64,000 nucleotides of DNA from Planctomycetota bacterium (GCA_014584345.1 JACTNB010000021.1:1-64000); one strand, 5' to 3'; counted from the stretch's first letter, positions 7,079-17,281 are shown. The notes: generated by a model from the sequence alone, not told the origin. Numbers and translations: made by a program.

Positions 7079-8728
7079 ATGCCTTCGAGATATCTGCCCC
7101 TCTGGATCGTACTGGCAATTTGCCTGGCCACGACCATCCCCTCCTTGTTTGGGCTGGCGGGTTGGAGGTTGGATTTATCGGAGGAGTTTGCGGTTCCCAA
7201 GCGGGTCGGGGAAATTTACGCGCCCGAGGAAATATCCCCCCGATTGCTGGCGTATTATCAATTGGCAGGCCCGTTCACGCATACGGTTCTGGAGTGGACG
7301 GCATGTTGTGTGGCGATCGTCACCGGGATGTTTTCTTTCGTGCATTATCGGCTGAAGCGGGATGTCACCACACCGATTATCGGCACCGCGCTGCTGCTGT
7401 CGGGAATGCTGGATGGCTTTAATATCCTCGCGGCTGATCGCCTGACTTTCCCCGTGAAGCAACTCAACGATTTTGTCCCCTTCACCTGGGCGGTTTCTCG
7501 CATTTTCAACGTGGCGATTCTGCTGGCGGGAACGCTCCCTTTTGTCTTGCGGCCCAAGCAGACACGCCGCCGCACGCAGGCCCATCAGTTGCGATCCGTG
7601 CTGTTGTTCGGTCTGCTGTTCGGTCTGATGGCTTATGGAATTATTCACCTGTACTCCCGGAAGTTCGAAATCCCGGAGGCCTTGTTTGCCGATGCCCGTA
7701 TCCCCCGTCCCTGGGATCTGATTCCCTTGATCCTATGGCTTCTTGCCGGTTTGCTGGTGCTCCCTCGTTTCTGGAAATTGCAGCCCAGTCTGTTTGCACA
7801 TGCACTGATCGTTAGCGCATTCCCCGCCATTGCCACGCAAATGCACATGGCGTTTGCCTCGACAGCATTGTTCGACCATCATTTTTTCTGCGGATACCTC
7901 CTGAAAATTCTGACCTACAGCGTTCCGTTGGTCGGTTTGATCCTGGATTATGGCAATGCCCATAGGTCGGAGTTGGCCTTGCGGGAAACGGAGATCAAAT
8001 TGGACGCGGCGCGGCAAATCGCCATGAGTCTACTGCCGACCGGTGAACAGCACTTGGACGGATTGGAAGTTGGAGGGTTTTCCTACGCTTCCGAAGCCGT
8101 GGGGGGGGACTATTACGATTTTCTCCGTTTATCACGAGGGCGGTTTGGTGTAGTGGTGGGGGATGTCAGCGGGCACGATCTGGCCGCTTCGATCCTGGCT
8201 TCGCAAACTCGGGCCTATCTGCGCGCCTATGCCGATTCCCTGGACGACCTCAGCGATGTCTTTACTCGATTGAATAATGCCCTGGTCGTGGATACGCAGC
8301 AGAGGCGGTTCGTCACGATGTTCTGTGCGGTGATCAGCGCGGATCGCAATTCTCTGGTTTATGCCGCCGCGGGGCATCAGGGTTTCCTGCTGCGACAGTC
8401 CGGCGACGTGGAAACGCTCGATTCCAACTTTCTCCCGCTCGGAATGACCGATCAGGGAAAAGTGGAGGTGACGGACCTGGCAGGCTTGCGTCCGGGGGAC
8501 AGTCTGTTGATTGTCACCGACGGAATCACCGAAGCCTTGTCTCCCGAGGGGGAACAATACGGCTTGACACGATTGCTTGAATTCTTGCGGCAGGAATCTG
8601 CACGGCCGGTTCCGGATCTCGTTCAACGCCTCCAGCAGAACGTCAACGAATTCTGCACGGGAATTCCACCCAGCGACGACGTGACTGTTGTGCTCGTGCG
8701 CTGGAAGTTATCTCCTCCCCAGGTCTGA
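7079..8728 (+). CDS. Membrane-bound PP2C/SpoIIE-type serine phosphatase
   Basis: A 549-residue protein. Residues 1 to about 300 form seven or eight transmembrane helices (WIVLAICLATTIPSLFGLAG is the first), a putative sensor module of MASE type. A short helical linker (ETEIKLDAARQIAMSLLPT) leads into a SpoIIE/PP2C phosphatase domain, about residues 310-545. Metal-binding acidic residues are visible in GGDYYDF (~341), DVSGHD (~362), TDGITEA (~480) and SDDVTVV (~533). Such phosphatases dephosphorylate anti-anti-sigma factors (STAS) or similar partners and so link membrane signals to sigma activity. No RsbV- or RsbW-like gene is adjacent. The start 64 bases after purU suggests possible co-transcription with it, though the functions are unrelated. 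Confidence 0.88.
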   Translation: MPSRYLPLWIVLAICLATTIPSLFGLAGWRLDLSEEFAVPKRVGEIYAPEEISPRLLAYYQLAGPFTHTVLEWTACCVAIVTGMFSFVHYRLKRDVTTPIIGTALLLSGMLDGFNILAADRLTFPVKQLNDFVPFTWAVSRIFNVAILLAGTLPFVLRPKQTRRRTQAHQLRSVLLFGLLFGLMAYGIIHLYSRKFEIPEALFADARIPRPWDLIPLILWLLAGLLVLPRFWKLQPSLFAHALIVSAFPAIATQMHMAFASTALFDHHFFCGYLLKILTYSVPLVGLILDYGNAHRSELALRETEIKLDAARQIAMSLLPTGEQHLDGLEVGGFSYASEAVGGDYYDFLRLSRGRFGVVVGDVSGHDLAASILASQTRAYLRAYADSLDDLSDVFTRLNNALVVDTQQRRFVTMFCAVISADRNSLVYAAAGHQGFLLRQSGDVETLDSNFLPLGMTDQGKVEVTDLAGLRPGDSLLIVTDGITEALSPEGEQYGLTRLLEFLRQESARPVPDLVQRLQQNVNEFCTGIPPSDDVTVVLVRWKLSPPQV

Positions 8729-9005
8729 TCAGCATGTCCCTCGAAGTTGTCAAAGTTACGCTCCGCGTACCATTCATGCGGTATCCACGCAGCAACCGAA
8801 CCTCAACTTACCGTGGCATGCTGACTCCGCTGTCAGAAATTTACTGCGTCGACGCGGATGCCTCAACTCCGAGCCAATCGCACCAGTCGCGCTAAATTTC
8901 GAGAATCGGTCGAAATCCAACATCATTCGGCACTGAGGCCATGGCTCGGAACATGGGTGCGACCGGCCGGCAGGAATTGACAGCGAATCATCCGGAGGGG
9001 AATCG

Positions 9006-10328
9006 TTATCGGGCTGACGATTTCTTTAAGTGGCGATCGGCAAACTGCAGATATTGCAACCAGTCGTATTCGGTGATGTTGTGGGCACCGGTGCGGATAT
9101 GGTAGCCGATCGTCCCGTTGTTCACGGGATGATCGACCGCGGGCATGTCGGGACTGGGCTTGTCGCCCCCCAGGCCATCAGTTCCCAGCAGGCGATAGAC
9201 CGGATCCGCATGGTAGGCGGAAAGGTATTCCCCCTTGGGATCGGCCCATAGATCTTCCTGGGCACTGGCTACATACACCGGTCGGGGTGCGATCAGGGCA
9301 ATCAACTGATGTTGATCGACGGGGATTTCGTTTTCTCGCAGGTTGTACTCGTGAAACTGTTTGCAGAACCAGTGAGGAAAACTGGTGTTGATTCGCTGCA
9401 CGGTTTCGCCGATGGCCCGACGACTCAATGCGGCTCCTCCACACCCCGAGTTGTTCGATATTACCAGGGCAAATCGCTCGTCGCTGGCGCCTGCCCACAG
9501 TGATGTTTTTCCCAGGCGAGAATGACCCAGCACCGCGACGCGGCTGGCATCAACCTGTTTGTCCTGCTCGAGATAATCCAGCCCCCGAGACAAGCCCCAG
9601 GACCAGGCACCAATGGTGCCCCACTCATGCTTCGTAGGCTCGGATTGTCCCGCGGCATAAAAATGGGGCTGAATGCCGTTCTGGAATTTGTCGTCGAAGT
9701 CGGGATCAATGTCGCCACAGTAGATGGTGGCCAACCCATAACCCCGGTCCAGCAGCAATTCGACCGGCCACCGACTCGAAGAGATGCCACGCGAAGCTTC
9801 CGTGGCACGGTTGTTGACAACCCCCGCGTAATTCTGCCGCATCCAGTTCGGATTCAACGTGATAAGCGGTGTCTCCATGATCGAGTGATTGCCGGCGAAG
9901 TTCAGACCCAGAAACACCGGAACCGGTGTTTTACCGTTGGGTGTGATCAGCAGCATCGTGATCACCGTGGCCTTGTCCCGTGGTCCCACGTAGATTTCGA
10001 TTTCCTTGAGAGTCGCCCGGCCTTCGAGGAAATTGTCGATCTGCTTGCTCACTTGAAATCGGACCTCGGGCTTCTTTTCAGGCACATGGCCGTACACGTG
10101 GTCCGCAAAGAGACGGTACAGTTCCGGACGGCGCAGATCCCGCCACTCGGCAGGGGTTGTCACTGGAGTTCCATCGGCCAGTTTCAAGGGATCGGGCAGG
10201 GTATAGGGAGGTATCAGGGCTTCATCGTAATTTGGCTTGAAATCCGCCGCGAACGCATTGACACACATGCCGACTCCCAAAATAGCTCCCAGTAGAAGCG
10301 CCGAAATGGTGATCTGTATTTGCTGCAT
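9006..10328 (-). CDS. Exported CE15-type glucuronoyl esterase
   Basis: A 440-residue alpha/beta hydrolase. A signal peptide covers residues 1-28 (LLLGAILGVGMCVNAFA). The nucleophile motif GHSRLGKTSLWAGA lies near residue 267 and the catalytic His near residue 415 in TGAHNITEYDW. ELYRLFADHVYGHVPEKKPE and WGLSRGLDYLEQ are also characteristic of carbohydrate esterase family 15. These enzymes cleave ester bonds between 4-O-methyl-glucuronic acid of xylan and lignin alcohols, and bacterial members also accept other uronate esters. Action would be periplasmic or extracellular. It is a single gene, divergent from the M14 peptidase. The assignment to CE15 is firm by motif; the precise substrate is inferred. 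Confidence 0.87.
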   Translation of the reverse strand: MQQIQITISALLLGAILGVGMCVNAFAADFKPNYDEALIPPYTLPDPLKLADGTPVTTPAEWRDLRRPELYRLFADHVYGHVPEKKPEVRFQVSKQIDNFLEGRATLKEIEIYVGPRDKATVITMLLITPNGKTPVPVFLGLNFAGNHSIMETPLITLNPNWMRQNYAGVVNNRATEASRGISSSRWPVELLLDRGYGLATIYCGDIDPDFDDKFQNGIQPHFYAAGQSEPTKHEWGTIGAWSWGLSRGLDYLEQDKQVDASRVAVLGHSRLGKTSLWAGASDERFALVISNNSGCGGAALSRRAIGETVQRINTSFPHWFCKQFHEYNLRENEIPVDQHQLIALIAPRPVYVASAQEDLWADPKGEYLSAYHADPVYRLLGTDGLGGDKPSPDMPAVDHPVNNGTIGYHIRTGAHNITEYDWLQYLQFADRHLKKSSAR

Positions 10329-10874
10329 GGCATGACCCGATTTCTGTCTGTTTCTAACTGTAAATTATACGAGCATTCATCGAGCGGGATCGCTTGCACT
10401 TTGGCGAGGAACTCCGCCCGAGAATCCGTTCCATCGAACAGCATGCATGAATCATCGGTCACCGGACCGGGACTTGTCAAACGAGTGGACCTCAAGGCTG
10501 CAGGGGATGGCGATCTATCCCGAACCTGCGAGCATGCCCTCGAGAGACACGGGCCGAACGCATTGCGAAACCCGAAATATTGAAACACCTTGCCGAGGTC
10601 ATTACCGTGTATCCAGCCAGGGGCCGTCGCTCTTGCTGGAGAACAAGCCGTTGTGGCCTTCAGAAGGAGTCCCGGCGAGCGCAGGAGTGCTGTGGGCTTC
10701 GGTCGGGAACGTGTCATACTCACGGATTCGGATCGAGCCGAGCTACCTGCACCGGCGGATTCGGAATTCACACAGACGGTTTCTGTGAAGATGTCTACGG
10801 GAATGCCCGGGCGATCGGAAGGAATTCCGCTCGCCCGGCTTGTTGTTGAATCCCTCCCAGGGAGTGAAAGATCA
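10329..10874. other. Divergent intergenic spacer
   Basis: About 545 bases between the esterase (-) and the peptidase (+). The frame of the peptidase stays open upstream to 10590, but that 95-codon extension precedes the signal peptide and looks non-coding. Promoters are expected here; none was identified with confidence. Confidence 0.45.
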
Positions 10875-13361
10875 ATGCGAGAATGCTGGATTTTCTTACT
10901 ATTGTTCCTTGCGAATTCCCTGCTGTCTGCCGAGGAAGTTCGCAGCCCCGCGGAATTTCTCGGCCGCAATACCGGGGCCGACTTTCACCTGGCCGACTGG
11001 AAACAGGTGGCCGGGTATTACGAAGAGTTGGCACGCACTTCACCTCGCGTCATCCTCAAGCAGGCTGGCCAGACCACCGAGGGACGCACCCTGCTGTACG
11101 CGGTGATCTCCAGTGAAGAGAATCTGCAAAATCTCGAGGCAATCCGCCAGCAGGCGAGTTGGATTGCCGATCCCCGCCGCTGCACGGCCGAGCAACTCCA
11201 TTCAGCTGTGCAACAAGGTCCCGTCACGTTGTTCATCACGCCCAGTATGCATTCCGACGAACCCGCCTCCACGGAAATGGGCATGCAACTCGCCTGGCAA
11301 CTCGCAACGTCCCAGATTGCCCCCTGGCCTGAAATTAGGGAACGCGTTGTCACCGTGTTGTTACCCTCCCTGAATCCCGATGGCGTCGATCATATCGTCT
11401 CCTGGTATCGCCAGAATCTGGGGACTTCCGAAGAGGGATCCTCGACGTTGACGCTGTATCAGTACTACACAGGACACGACAACAATCGAGACTGGTTTTC
11501 ACTCACGCAACGGGAGTCCCAACTCCTGACGAAGCTGCTTTACAAGGAATGGTTTCCCCAGGTGCTGTGGGACGTGCATCAATATGGCAGCCAGCGCGAA
11601 CGCTTTTTCGTCCCCCCCTATCGCGACCCGTTAAATCCCAATCTGGATCCCGGCATCGTGGCAGGCATCAACGCCCTGGGAAATCGGGCCATTCTCGATA
11701 TGACGCGCGCCGGGCTGAAGGGGATTGCCACCGGTGTTTCCTACGATAACTGGTGGAATGGTGGAAATCGTTCCGTCCCCTGCAGACACAACATCATCGG
11801 ACTGCTGACGGAAGCGGCTCCCGTCAACATCGCCTCTCCCGTCTTCTTAAAGGCCAGCGATTTGAAGGATCCCCTGGGACGCGATGCCTATCGCTCCTCG
11901 AACCAGTTCCTGGCCCCCTGGGAAGGGGGCTGGTGGCGCCTGGGAGACATCCATCGCTATCAACTCGAATTCGCCCAGTCCTTGCTGTCCAGCCTGGCGC
12001 GGGAACCGGCATTGTGGCTGCAAAACACGGCGGACGCGGCTCAACGCGTCATCGCCGCGGGCCAGCAGGGAAGCCCTCGGGGCTGGATTCTCCCCACCGA
12101 CCAGGATGATCTGGCAACGGTCCGACGCTTCGTCGAACTGCTGCTCGATTCCGGCGTGGAACTGCATCGGCTGGAGCAGGACGCACGCATCGATCATCGG
12201 GTTTATCCGCGGGGCACCCTGGTGATCCGGAGGGATCAACCCTATGGCAACTATGTGAAGGATCTCGTGGAGTACAAGGAATTCCCCGAGGGAGAGACCC
12301 CCTATGATGTAGCGGGATGGACTCTGCCGGCCCTGTTCGGATTGCGCATTGTGGAAGTTCGCGAAACCCTGCAGGTTCCCCTGGAAAAACTTGCGAACGC
12401 GGACGCCGCGCTGGCCGGCTTCTCCGGGGATCTCCGCTTGCGGAATGCCCCGCCGAACAGTCTTTCCACGCGAGATCTGGCGACTTGGGGTCAATTGGCC
12501 CGGCTGCTCTCCGATAACGCCCCCCAGGCGTTCCTGGCATCGGGAGATTCCGCGGGGCTGATCGTACCAGCCCGCACATTGCCCCGTCCCCTGGAACCTG
12601 GCCAGGGGCAGGTGTTCGAACGCATGCCACGCATCGGGGTGTATGCTCCCTGGCGACCGAGCATGGACGAAGGCTGGCTCCGCTGGGTGCTCGACAACTC
12701 CGCTATTCCGTTCTTAACGATCCGCAACGAGACACTTCGCGCAGGCAAATTAAACGACATTCTCGATGTGTTGATTCTCGCCGATATCCCGGAAAACATC
12801 CTGGATCACGGGAGAACGTCCTTGGATTCCGAACTCCCCTATACCGGAGGTTTGGAGCCCGAAGGCTTGTTGACGCTGGAGCATTTCGTCCGAACCGGCG
12901 GGAAGCTGATTGCGTGTGGCTCGGCCGCCGAGTGGCTCGCGAGGCAATGGAGGCTTCCCTTGAAGGATGTCACCACAACCAAGGATTTTCTTTGCACGGG
13001 GAGTGTGCTGCGTGCCCGGGTGCATCGCGACGAATTGACGGCCGGTCTCCCTTCGGAATTATCCCTGATGTTTGCTCGTTCGCATGCCTGGGACCTTCTG
13101 GACCAGCCGACTCCCGGGCCCGACGGGGGAGAAGCAGCAGGACCATTTCGCACGCATCTTTCCCTGCCCAACGGCAACCTGCTGCTTTCCGGGCACATTG
13201 CCAGGCCCGAGGTCATCGAAGGGAAAAGTCTCTGGGTCAGCGGATCCTGGGATCAGGGAACAATTCATCTGTTTGGAGTCCGCCCCTATTATCGAGCCTG
13301 GACCCAAGTCGGCTTCCCTCTAATATTCCGCGCGATCTTTCTCGATGCACGGAAGGAATGA
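10875..13361 (+). CDS. Exported M14-family zinc metallopeptidase
   Basis: An 828-residue protein. ATG 10875 is chosen because it starts a clean signal peptide (MRECWIFLLLFLANSLLSAE); GGGAG lies about ten bases upstream. The peptidase M14 domain covers about residues 25-400. The zinc ligands are H126 and E129 in HSDEPAST and H235 in WDVHQYGS, with the catalytic Glu at ~313 in GLLTEAAP. LPSLNPDGVDHIV and the following loop are typical of the family. Residues about 480-828 resemble a glutamine-amidotransferase/DJ-1-like flavodoxin fold (PRIGVYAPWRPSMDEGWLRW and LEHFVRTGGKLIACGSAAEW), a pairing seen in large M14 proteins of planctomycetes and other environmental bacteria. Likely function is extracytoplasmic removal of C-terminal amino acids from peptides. 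Confidence 0.88.
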   Translation: MRECWIFLLLFLANSLLSAEEVRSPAEFLGRNTGADFHLADWKQVAGYYEELARTSPRVILKQAGQTTEGRTLLYAVISSEENLQNLEAIRQQASWIADPRRCTAEQLHSAVQQGPVTLFITPSMHSDEPASTEMGMQLAWQLATSQIAPWPEIRERVVTVLLPSLNPDGVDHIVSWYRQNLGTSEEGSSTLTLYQYYTGHDNNRDWFSLTQRESQLLTKLLYKEWFPQVLWDVHQYGSQRERFFVPPYRDPLNPNLDPGIVAGINALGNRAILDMTRAGLKGIATGVSYDNWWNGGNRSVPCRHNIIGLLTEAAPVNIASPVFLKASDLKDPLGRDAYRSSNQFLAPWEGGWWRLGDIHRYQLEFAQSLLSSLAREPALWLQNTADAAQRVIAAGQQGSPRGWILPTDQDDLATVRRFVELLLDSGVELHRLEQDARIDHRVYPRGTLVIRRDQPYGNYVKDLVEYKEFPEGETPYDVAGWTLPALFGLRIVEVRETLQVPLEKLANADAALAGFSGDLRLRNAPPNSLSTRDLATWGQLARLLSDNAPQAFLASGDSAGLIVPARTLPRPLEPGQGQVFERMPRIGVYAPWRPSMDEGWLRWVLDNSAIPFLTIRNETLRAGKLNDILDVLILADIPENILDHGRTSLDSELPYTGGLEPEGLLTLEHFVRTGGKLIACGSAAEWLARQWRLPLKDVTTTKDFLCTGSVLRARVHRDELTAGLPSELSLMFARSHAWDLLDQPTPGPDGGEAAGPFRTHLSLPNGNLLLSGHIARPEVIEGKSLWVSGSWDQGTIHLFGVRPYYRAWTQVGFPLIFRAIFLDARKE

Positions 13362-13680
13362 GGCGGATGCAATACTGAAATGCACGGCGCGATTGAGAAA
13401 GAATGACATGTGTTGTTAACTGTTCACCACATTCGTCCTGGGCGCGGTTGTTATCCTGCGTGACTTTGCTTCGATGCCTTATCACGGGAGACCGGTCATG
13501 CAGCGTGGAGTGGGGTTTTCCTTAGTTGCGGCGTGGGGAAGCAGCTCTGGCCGTATGGGCTGGGCGGAAGTCGACTTGTTTTGTCGGATCGAGGGGGCGG
13601 AGTCGCGATTGGGTAAGTCCACTGAAGTACATATTTTGGTGAACTGTTAATGTCGGTTTCAGAAACGCAGCAGTCGTTCC
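13362..13680. other. Spacer between convergent genes
   Basis: About 320 bases between the peptidase and the end of the symporter gene. No convincing gene, terminator or repeat was seen. Confidence 0.4.
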
Positions 13681-16299
13681 TCACTCGACTGGATTTCGGG
13701 GTGGGGCTTGCCGAATGGAATGGATTGTCAGGCCCAGGGGGGCGGTGCGGGGGCCTCCGCTGGCGAGGCTGGTCAGGTAGCCGCAGACGAAGCACATGGC
13801 GATGCCGCTGGCGGTATACAGAAACCCGTTGATGCTGGTGGATCGCCATAGCCAGTACATGAAGGCGGTTCCCGCGCAGGCACCGGTTGCGGCCCCCAGT
13901 GTGTTGGCCCGATTGGTCAATGCCCCTAACAGGAACAGGCCGCCCAGTACTCCCATGAACAAGCCGATCACTTTGATAAACGCATCAAACAGTGAACGGA
14001 TCTCCGGTTGAATAAACCACAGCGCCAATAAGGTACCCGCGGTCCCCATGCCGAAGGTAATGAACCGTGCTGCCCGCAGGGGCCCTTGTTCATCGCGAAA
14101 GACGCCACAGGGGCGGAGAAAGTCGGTCACGATTGTTGTTGCCGTCGAATTCATGCTGGTGGAAACAGTGGACTGGGCGGCGGAAAACAGTCCCGCCACA
14201 ATCAATCCCGCAATTCCCGGGGGCATTTCGCTGGCGATAAACAGCGGGAAAATCTGATCCGTGGTGATGGTGGGATCCAGCCTGCCGGGATGCGACTGAT
14301 AATACGCGAATAACGCTGTGCCAATGCCGAAAAACAGGAATGTTGCGGGGATCGTCAGCAGGGCATTCGTCCAGATGGCCCGCGCTGCCAGTTTTTCACT
14401 CGGCGTGGTCATGTACCGCTGCACGACAGCCTGGTCCGCGGTATAGGAGGCCACGTTCTGGCCGATTCCTCCAATCACGATCACCCATAATGCCGCCTGT
14501 GTGCTGAACGGATCCCAGAACAGATTGGCAAGCCGCAGTTTATCGGCTTGCGAGGCGGAAGCGAACAGGCCTTCCGCCCCTCCAGCGGTTCCCTGAACCA
14601 GCACGTACAAGGCCAGCAGGGCTCCTCCCAGCAGGACGAAGGTTTGAATTGTATCCGTCCAGATGACGGCTTCGATGCCCCCCAGGGTGCAATAGATGAT
14701 GCTGAGCATGCCCATCAGCAACACGGCTTGCGTTGGAGTCAAGGGCGTGGCGACGGCAAGGGCCAGTCCCGTTAACGACATCACTACGGCCATCCGAAAC
14801 AGATGAAACAGCGTAAAGCTGGCACTGCCAAACAAACGCACTCCGCGATGAAAACGTTTTTCCAAATACTCATACGCGCTGGTGGCATCGATGCGGCGAT
14901 AGAAGGGGAGGGCCAGATATACTCCCACGAAGGCGACCAGCGGGATCATCAGATTGCCCAGCAGGTAGGTCCAGTCTTGCGCGAAGGCTTTCGAGGGAAT
15001 CCCCGTGAACGTCAGGGAACTGAGCATGGTCGCAAAGATACTGCAACCGGCGGCCCACCAGGGAATGTGCATCCCTCCCCGAAAGTAATCCTCGGTGTTG
15101 CGGTTCCGCCGCGCGAAATAGATGCCGATGCCGACCATCCCCAGAAGATATCCCACCAGCAGGGCATAATCGACGAGCACGAAACCGCTTCGGTGTCCCA
15201 CCGCCGTCACGCTCCAGATCCGCGCCGTCCGCACACGCGGGCGAATCTCGCCACTGGCCAGTATGATGCGCTCGCCCCAGCGGACGGGAATTGTGGTGAC
15301 ATGATTGGCCGGCATCTCCCCCGCGGTCGTCCATGTATCGGTGATGGTGTGATAGGCGAGGGCAGTCCTCGGAAAGCCGGGATGCGCGTCTCGCAGTTCG
15401 TCCGATCGGTGGAAGAGCGTCCCGTCTGCTCCCCCAAGTATCAACAGATGGCTTTGGCCAATCTCGATGCCCGTTCCCGCCATGACACAGCGCGGCACAT
15501 CCCGGCGCTGTCGCCAGAAGCCAGTTCGCGGCGTATATTCCCAGGTATCTTGCAGGAATTCCACTTCGCCCGTCCCTTGCCGGCGCCCGCTAAGCACGTA
15601 GATGCAGTCATCGTATCCGTTGTGTTGTCGGGCCGTGATGTTGAACGCACGCGATGGACCAGGCCAGGCATCCAGAGTCTGCCAGCGAAAATTTTCCGGC
15701 TGTTGGCGCTGTTTCAGATCGAGTACCCAGAAGTTCCGCATCGCGGAATCGAGCGTCGAACCCGACTGCCCTCCAGCCAGGTAAATTCTGTCTCCCAGAC
15801 GAACCGCCTGCCCATACGCGCAGGGCGTGGGCAAGGGGGGATACGTTTCCCGCTCGATACGGCGCGTCTCGGGGTTCCACTTTAGCAGGAATACGTCGGC
15901 CCGTGTTTCGTCCGCCGTGTTGCCACCCATGCAGACAATCCCCTCGTCCGTCGAAACCGCTGCCCCATAAGCCAGGGGGAACGGGAGCACGCCCCCCTCG
16001 ATCCAGTGATATTGGCCCTGTTCCTGCACGAGGACGTGGATGCGATCGCGCCATGCCTTTTCATTTTCCCAGACGGGTTCGGGAAAATTTGCCCCGCCCG
16101 CCACGATCAAGGCATTTTTATGGACCCCCACAAAGGGGCCGGCCACGCCAAGCGCGTCGGGCAAGTCGGGCAGGGAACTCCATTCCAGTACGCGCGGAGG
16201 GGAATTGGCAACGGATTGCGGATCTTCCGCCAGGACAGTGGGGAGTCCGCCCGCGAGCAGAAAACCGATCCATGCCAGGAGTCCTGCAATCTTTCCCAT
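13681..16299 (-). CDS. Kelch mutarotase (NanM-like) fused to sodium:solute symporter
   Basis: An 872-residue two-part protein. After a signal peptide (residues 1-24) a six-bladed kelch propeller covers about residues 35-365; blade motifs include VCMGGNTADETRADVFLLKW and IYLAGGQSGS. This resembles cyclically permuted sialic acid mutarotases (NanM/YjhT), which interconvert the anomers of N-acetylneuraminate. A sodium:solute symporter (SSS) with 13 or so membrane helices follows, about residues 377-850 (DYALLVGYLLGMVGIGIYFA and GLFSAAQSTVSTSMNSTATT). It lies 55 bases downstream of nanA with GAGG near the start, so the pair should be one operon: the propeller faces the periplasm, presents the favoured anomer, and the symporter imports it. 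Kelch-SSS fusions are known in planctomycetes and some Bacteroidetes. Sialate specificity is inferred from nanA. Confidence 0.88.
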   Translation of the reverse strand: MGKIAGLLAWIGFLLAGGLPTVLAEDPQSVANSPPRVLEWSSLPDLPDALGVAGPFVGVHKNALIVAGGANFPEPVWENEKAWRDRIHVLVQEQGQYHWIEGGVLPFPLAYGAAVSTDEGIVCMGGNTADETRADVFLLKWNPETRRIERETYPPLPTPCAYGQAVRLGDRIYLAGGQSGSTLDSAMRNFWVLDLKQRQQPENFRWQTLDAWPGPSRAFNITARQHNGYDDCIYVLSGRRQGTGEVEFLQDTWEYTPRTGFWRQRRDVPRCVMAGTGIEIGQSHLLILGGADGTLFHRSDELRDAHPGFPRTALAYHTITDTWTTAGEMPANHVTTIPVRWGERIILASGEIRPRVRTARIWSVTAVGHRSGFVLVDYALLVGYLLGMVGIGIYFARRNRNTEDYFRGGMHIPWWAAGCSIFATMLSSLTFTGIPSKAFAQDWTYLLGNLMIPLVAFVGVYLALPFYRRIDATSAYEYLEKRFHRGVRLFGSASFTLFHLFRMAVVMSLTGLALAVATPLTPTQAVLLMGMLSIIYCTLGGIEAVIWTDTIQTFVLLGGALLALYVLVQGTAGGAEGLFASASQADKLRLANLFWDPFSTQAALWVIVIGGIGQNVASYTADQAVVQRYMTTPSEKLAARAIWTNALLTIPATFLFFGIGTALFAYYQSHPGRLDPTITTDQIFPLFIASEMPPGIAGLIVAGLFSAAQSTVSTSMNSTATTIVTDFLRPCGVFRDEQGPLRAARFITFGMGTAGTLLALWFIQPEIRSLFDAFIKVIGLFMGVLGGLFLLGALTNRANTLGAATGACAGTAFMYWLWRSTSINGFLYTASGIAMCFVCGYLTSLASGGPRTAPLGLTIHSIRQAPPRNPVE

Positions 16300-16354
16300 C
16301 TTCGGCCTCTTAGTTTTGGTGGCGTACGGGGGTGAAATCTGCCTGTCGGGGCGT

Positions 16355-17281
16355 TTATTGAAGGACGGGAGATTGGCCTATCCACTCGAAGAATCCGATC
16401 GCCTGCAACTCCGCGCGTAGCGCCTCCAGGCGACTGGCGGACAGTTCCGCGATGGGCAGTCGAGGTGAACCACAATCCTGACCTATCAGAGACATAATCG
16501 CCTTTTGCGATCCCCGGGGGCCGTAGGGGACAAACGTCTGTACGAGCGCCTGGGCGTGGCCCTGCTGGCGACGCGCTGCCACAATGTCCCCCTGTTCCCA
16601 CGCCTGCCACAACTTCTGATAGATCGGTGCCGCGAAATTGTAGGTGCTGCCCACCGCCCCCCGTGCCCCGGCTGCCAACCCGGCCAGCAGCATTTCGTCA
16701 AGCCCCCAGAGAATATCGTAACGTCCCTCGGCAAATTCCACGCAGGCCTGGAAATCGTGCATCTGCGGGGCCGTGAACTTGATGCCTTGCAGATTGGGAA
16801 TCCGCCCCTCCGAATGCCGCAGAAACTCGCGGGGATCGAGCGATACTCCGGTGGCGGCGGGGATGTGATAATAATAGAAGGGTAATTTCGGCGCGCCTCC
16901 GGCGATGAACGCCATGCAATCCACCAGAGTGGATATGGAATCCGGCTTGAAGTACACCGGACAGACCGCCGAAATGCCATCCGCGCCAATTTCGGCTGCA
17001 TGCTGTGCCAACTGGCGCGCCTGTGTCAGGCATTCCGCTCCCACCTGAATCAGGACGGGCAGGCGTCCCGCTGCCGCCGAGACAAAGGCCTCCGCCACGG
17101 ATTGGCGTTCTTCGGTCGTCAACGACAGCCCCTCCCCCGTGCTTCCGAGTACATAAAGTCCCCCTATCCGCTGGCTCAGCAGGAAATCCACCATGGCGGG
17201 AATGGCCGCGAGATTCAAAGACCCATCTCGATAAAACGGCGTGAATGTGGCGGCGACAAGTCCGCGTATCGGGCCTTGCAT
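16355..17281 (-). CDS. nanA: N-acetylneuraminate lyase (DapA/NAL family)
   Basis: A 308-residue TIM-barrel class I aldolase that splits N-acetylneuraminate into N-acetylmannosamine and pyruvate. GSTGEG (46-51) binds the pyruvate carboxylate; the catalytic Tyr138 lies in YYYYHIPAATG and the Schiff-base Lys168 in LQGIKFTAPQ. The YYHIP motif and the short GIKFT segment favour sialate lyase over dihydrodipicolinate synthase, which normally shows a YNVPxRT motif. The start has AGGAA eight bases upstream. It is the first gene of the operon with the kelch-symporter fusion, which supports the sialate role. No nanE, nanK or nagA homologue is in the window, so the remaining pathway must lie elsewhere. 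Confidence 0.85.
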   Translation of the reverse strand: MQGPIRGLVAATFTPFYRDGSLNLAAIPAMVDFLLSQRIGGLYVLGSTGEGLSLTTEERQSVAEAFVSAAAGRLPVLIQVGAECLTQARQLAQHAAEIGADGISAVCPVYFKPDSISTLVDCMAFIAGGAPKLPFYYYHIPAATGVSLDPREFLRHSEGRIPNLQGIKFTAPQMHDFQACVEFAEGRYDILWGLDEMLLAGLAAGARGAVGSTYNFAAPIYQKLWQAWEQGDIVAARRQQGHAQALVQTFVPYGPRGSQKAIMSLIGQDCGSPRLPIAELSASRLEALRAELQAIGFFEWIGQSPVLQ

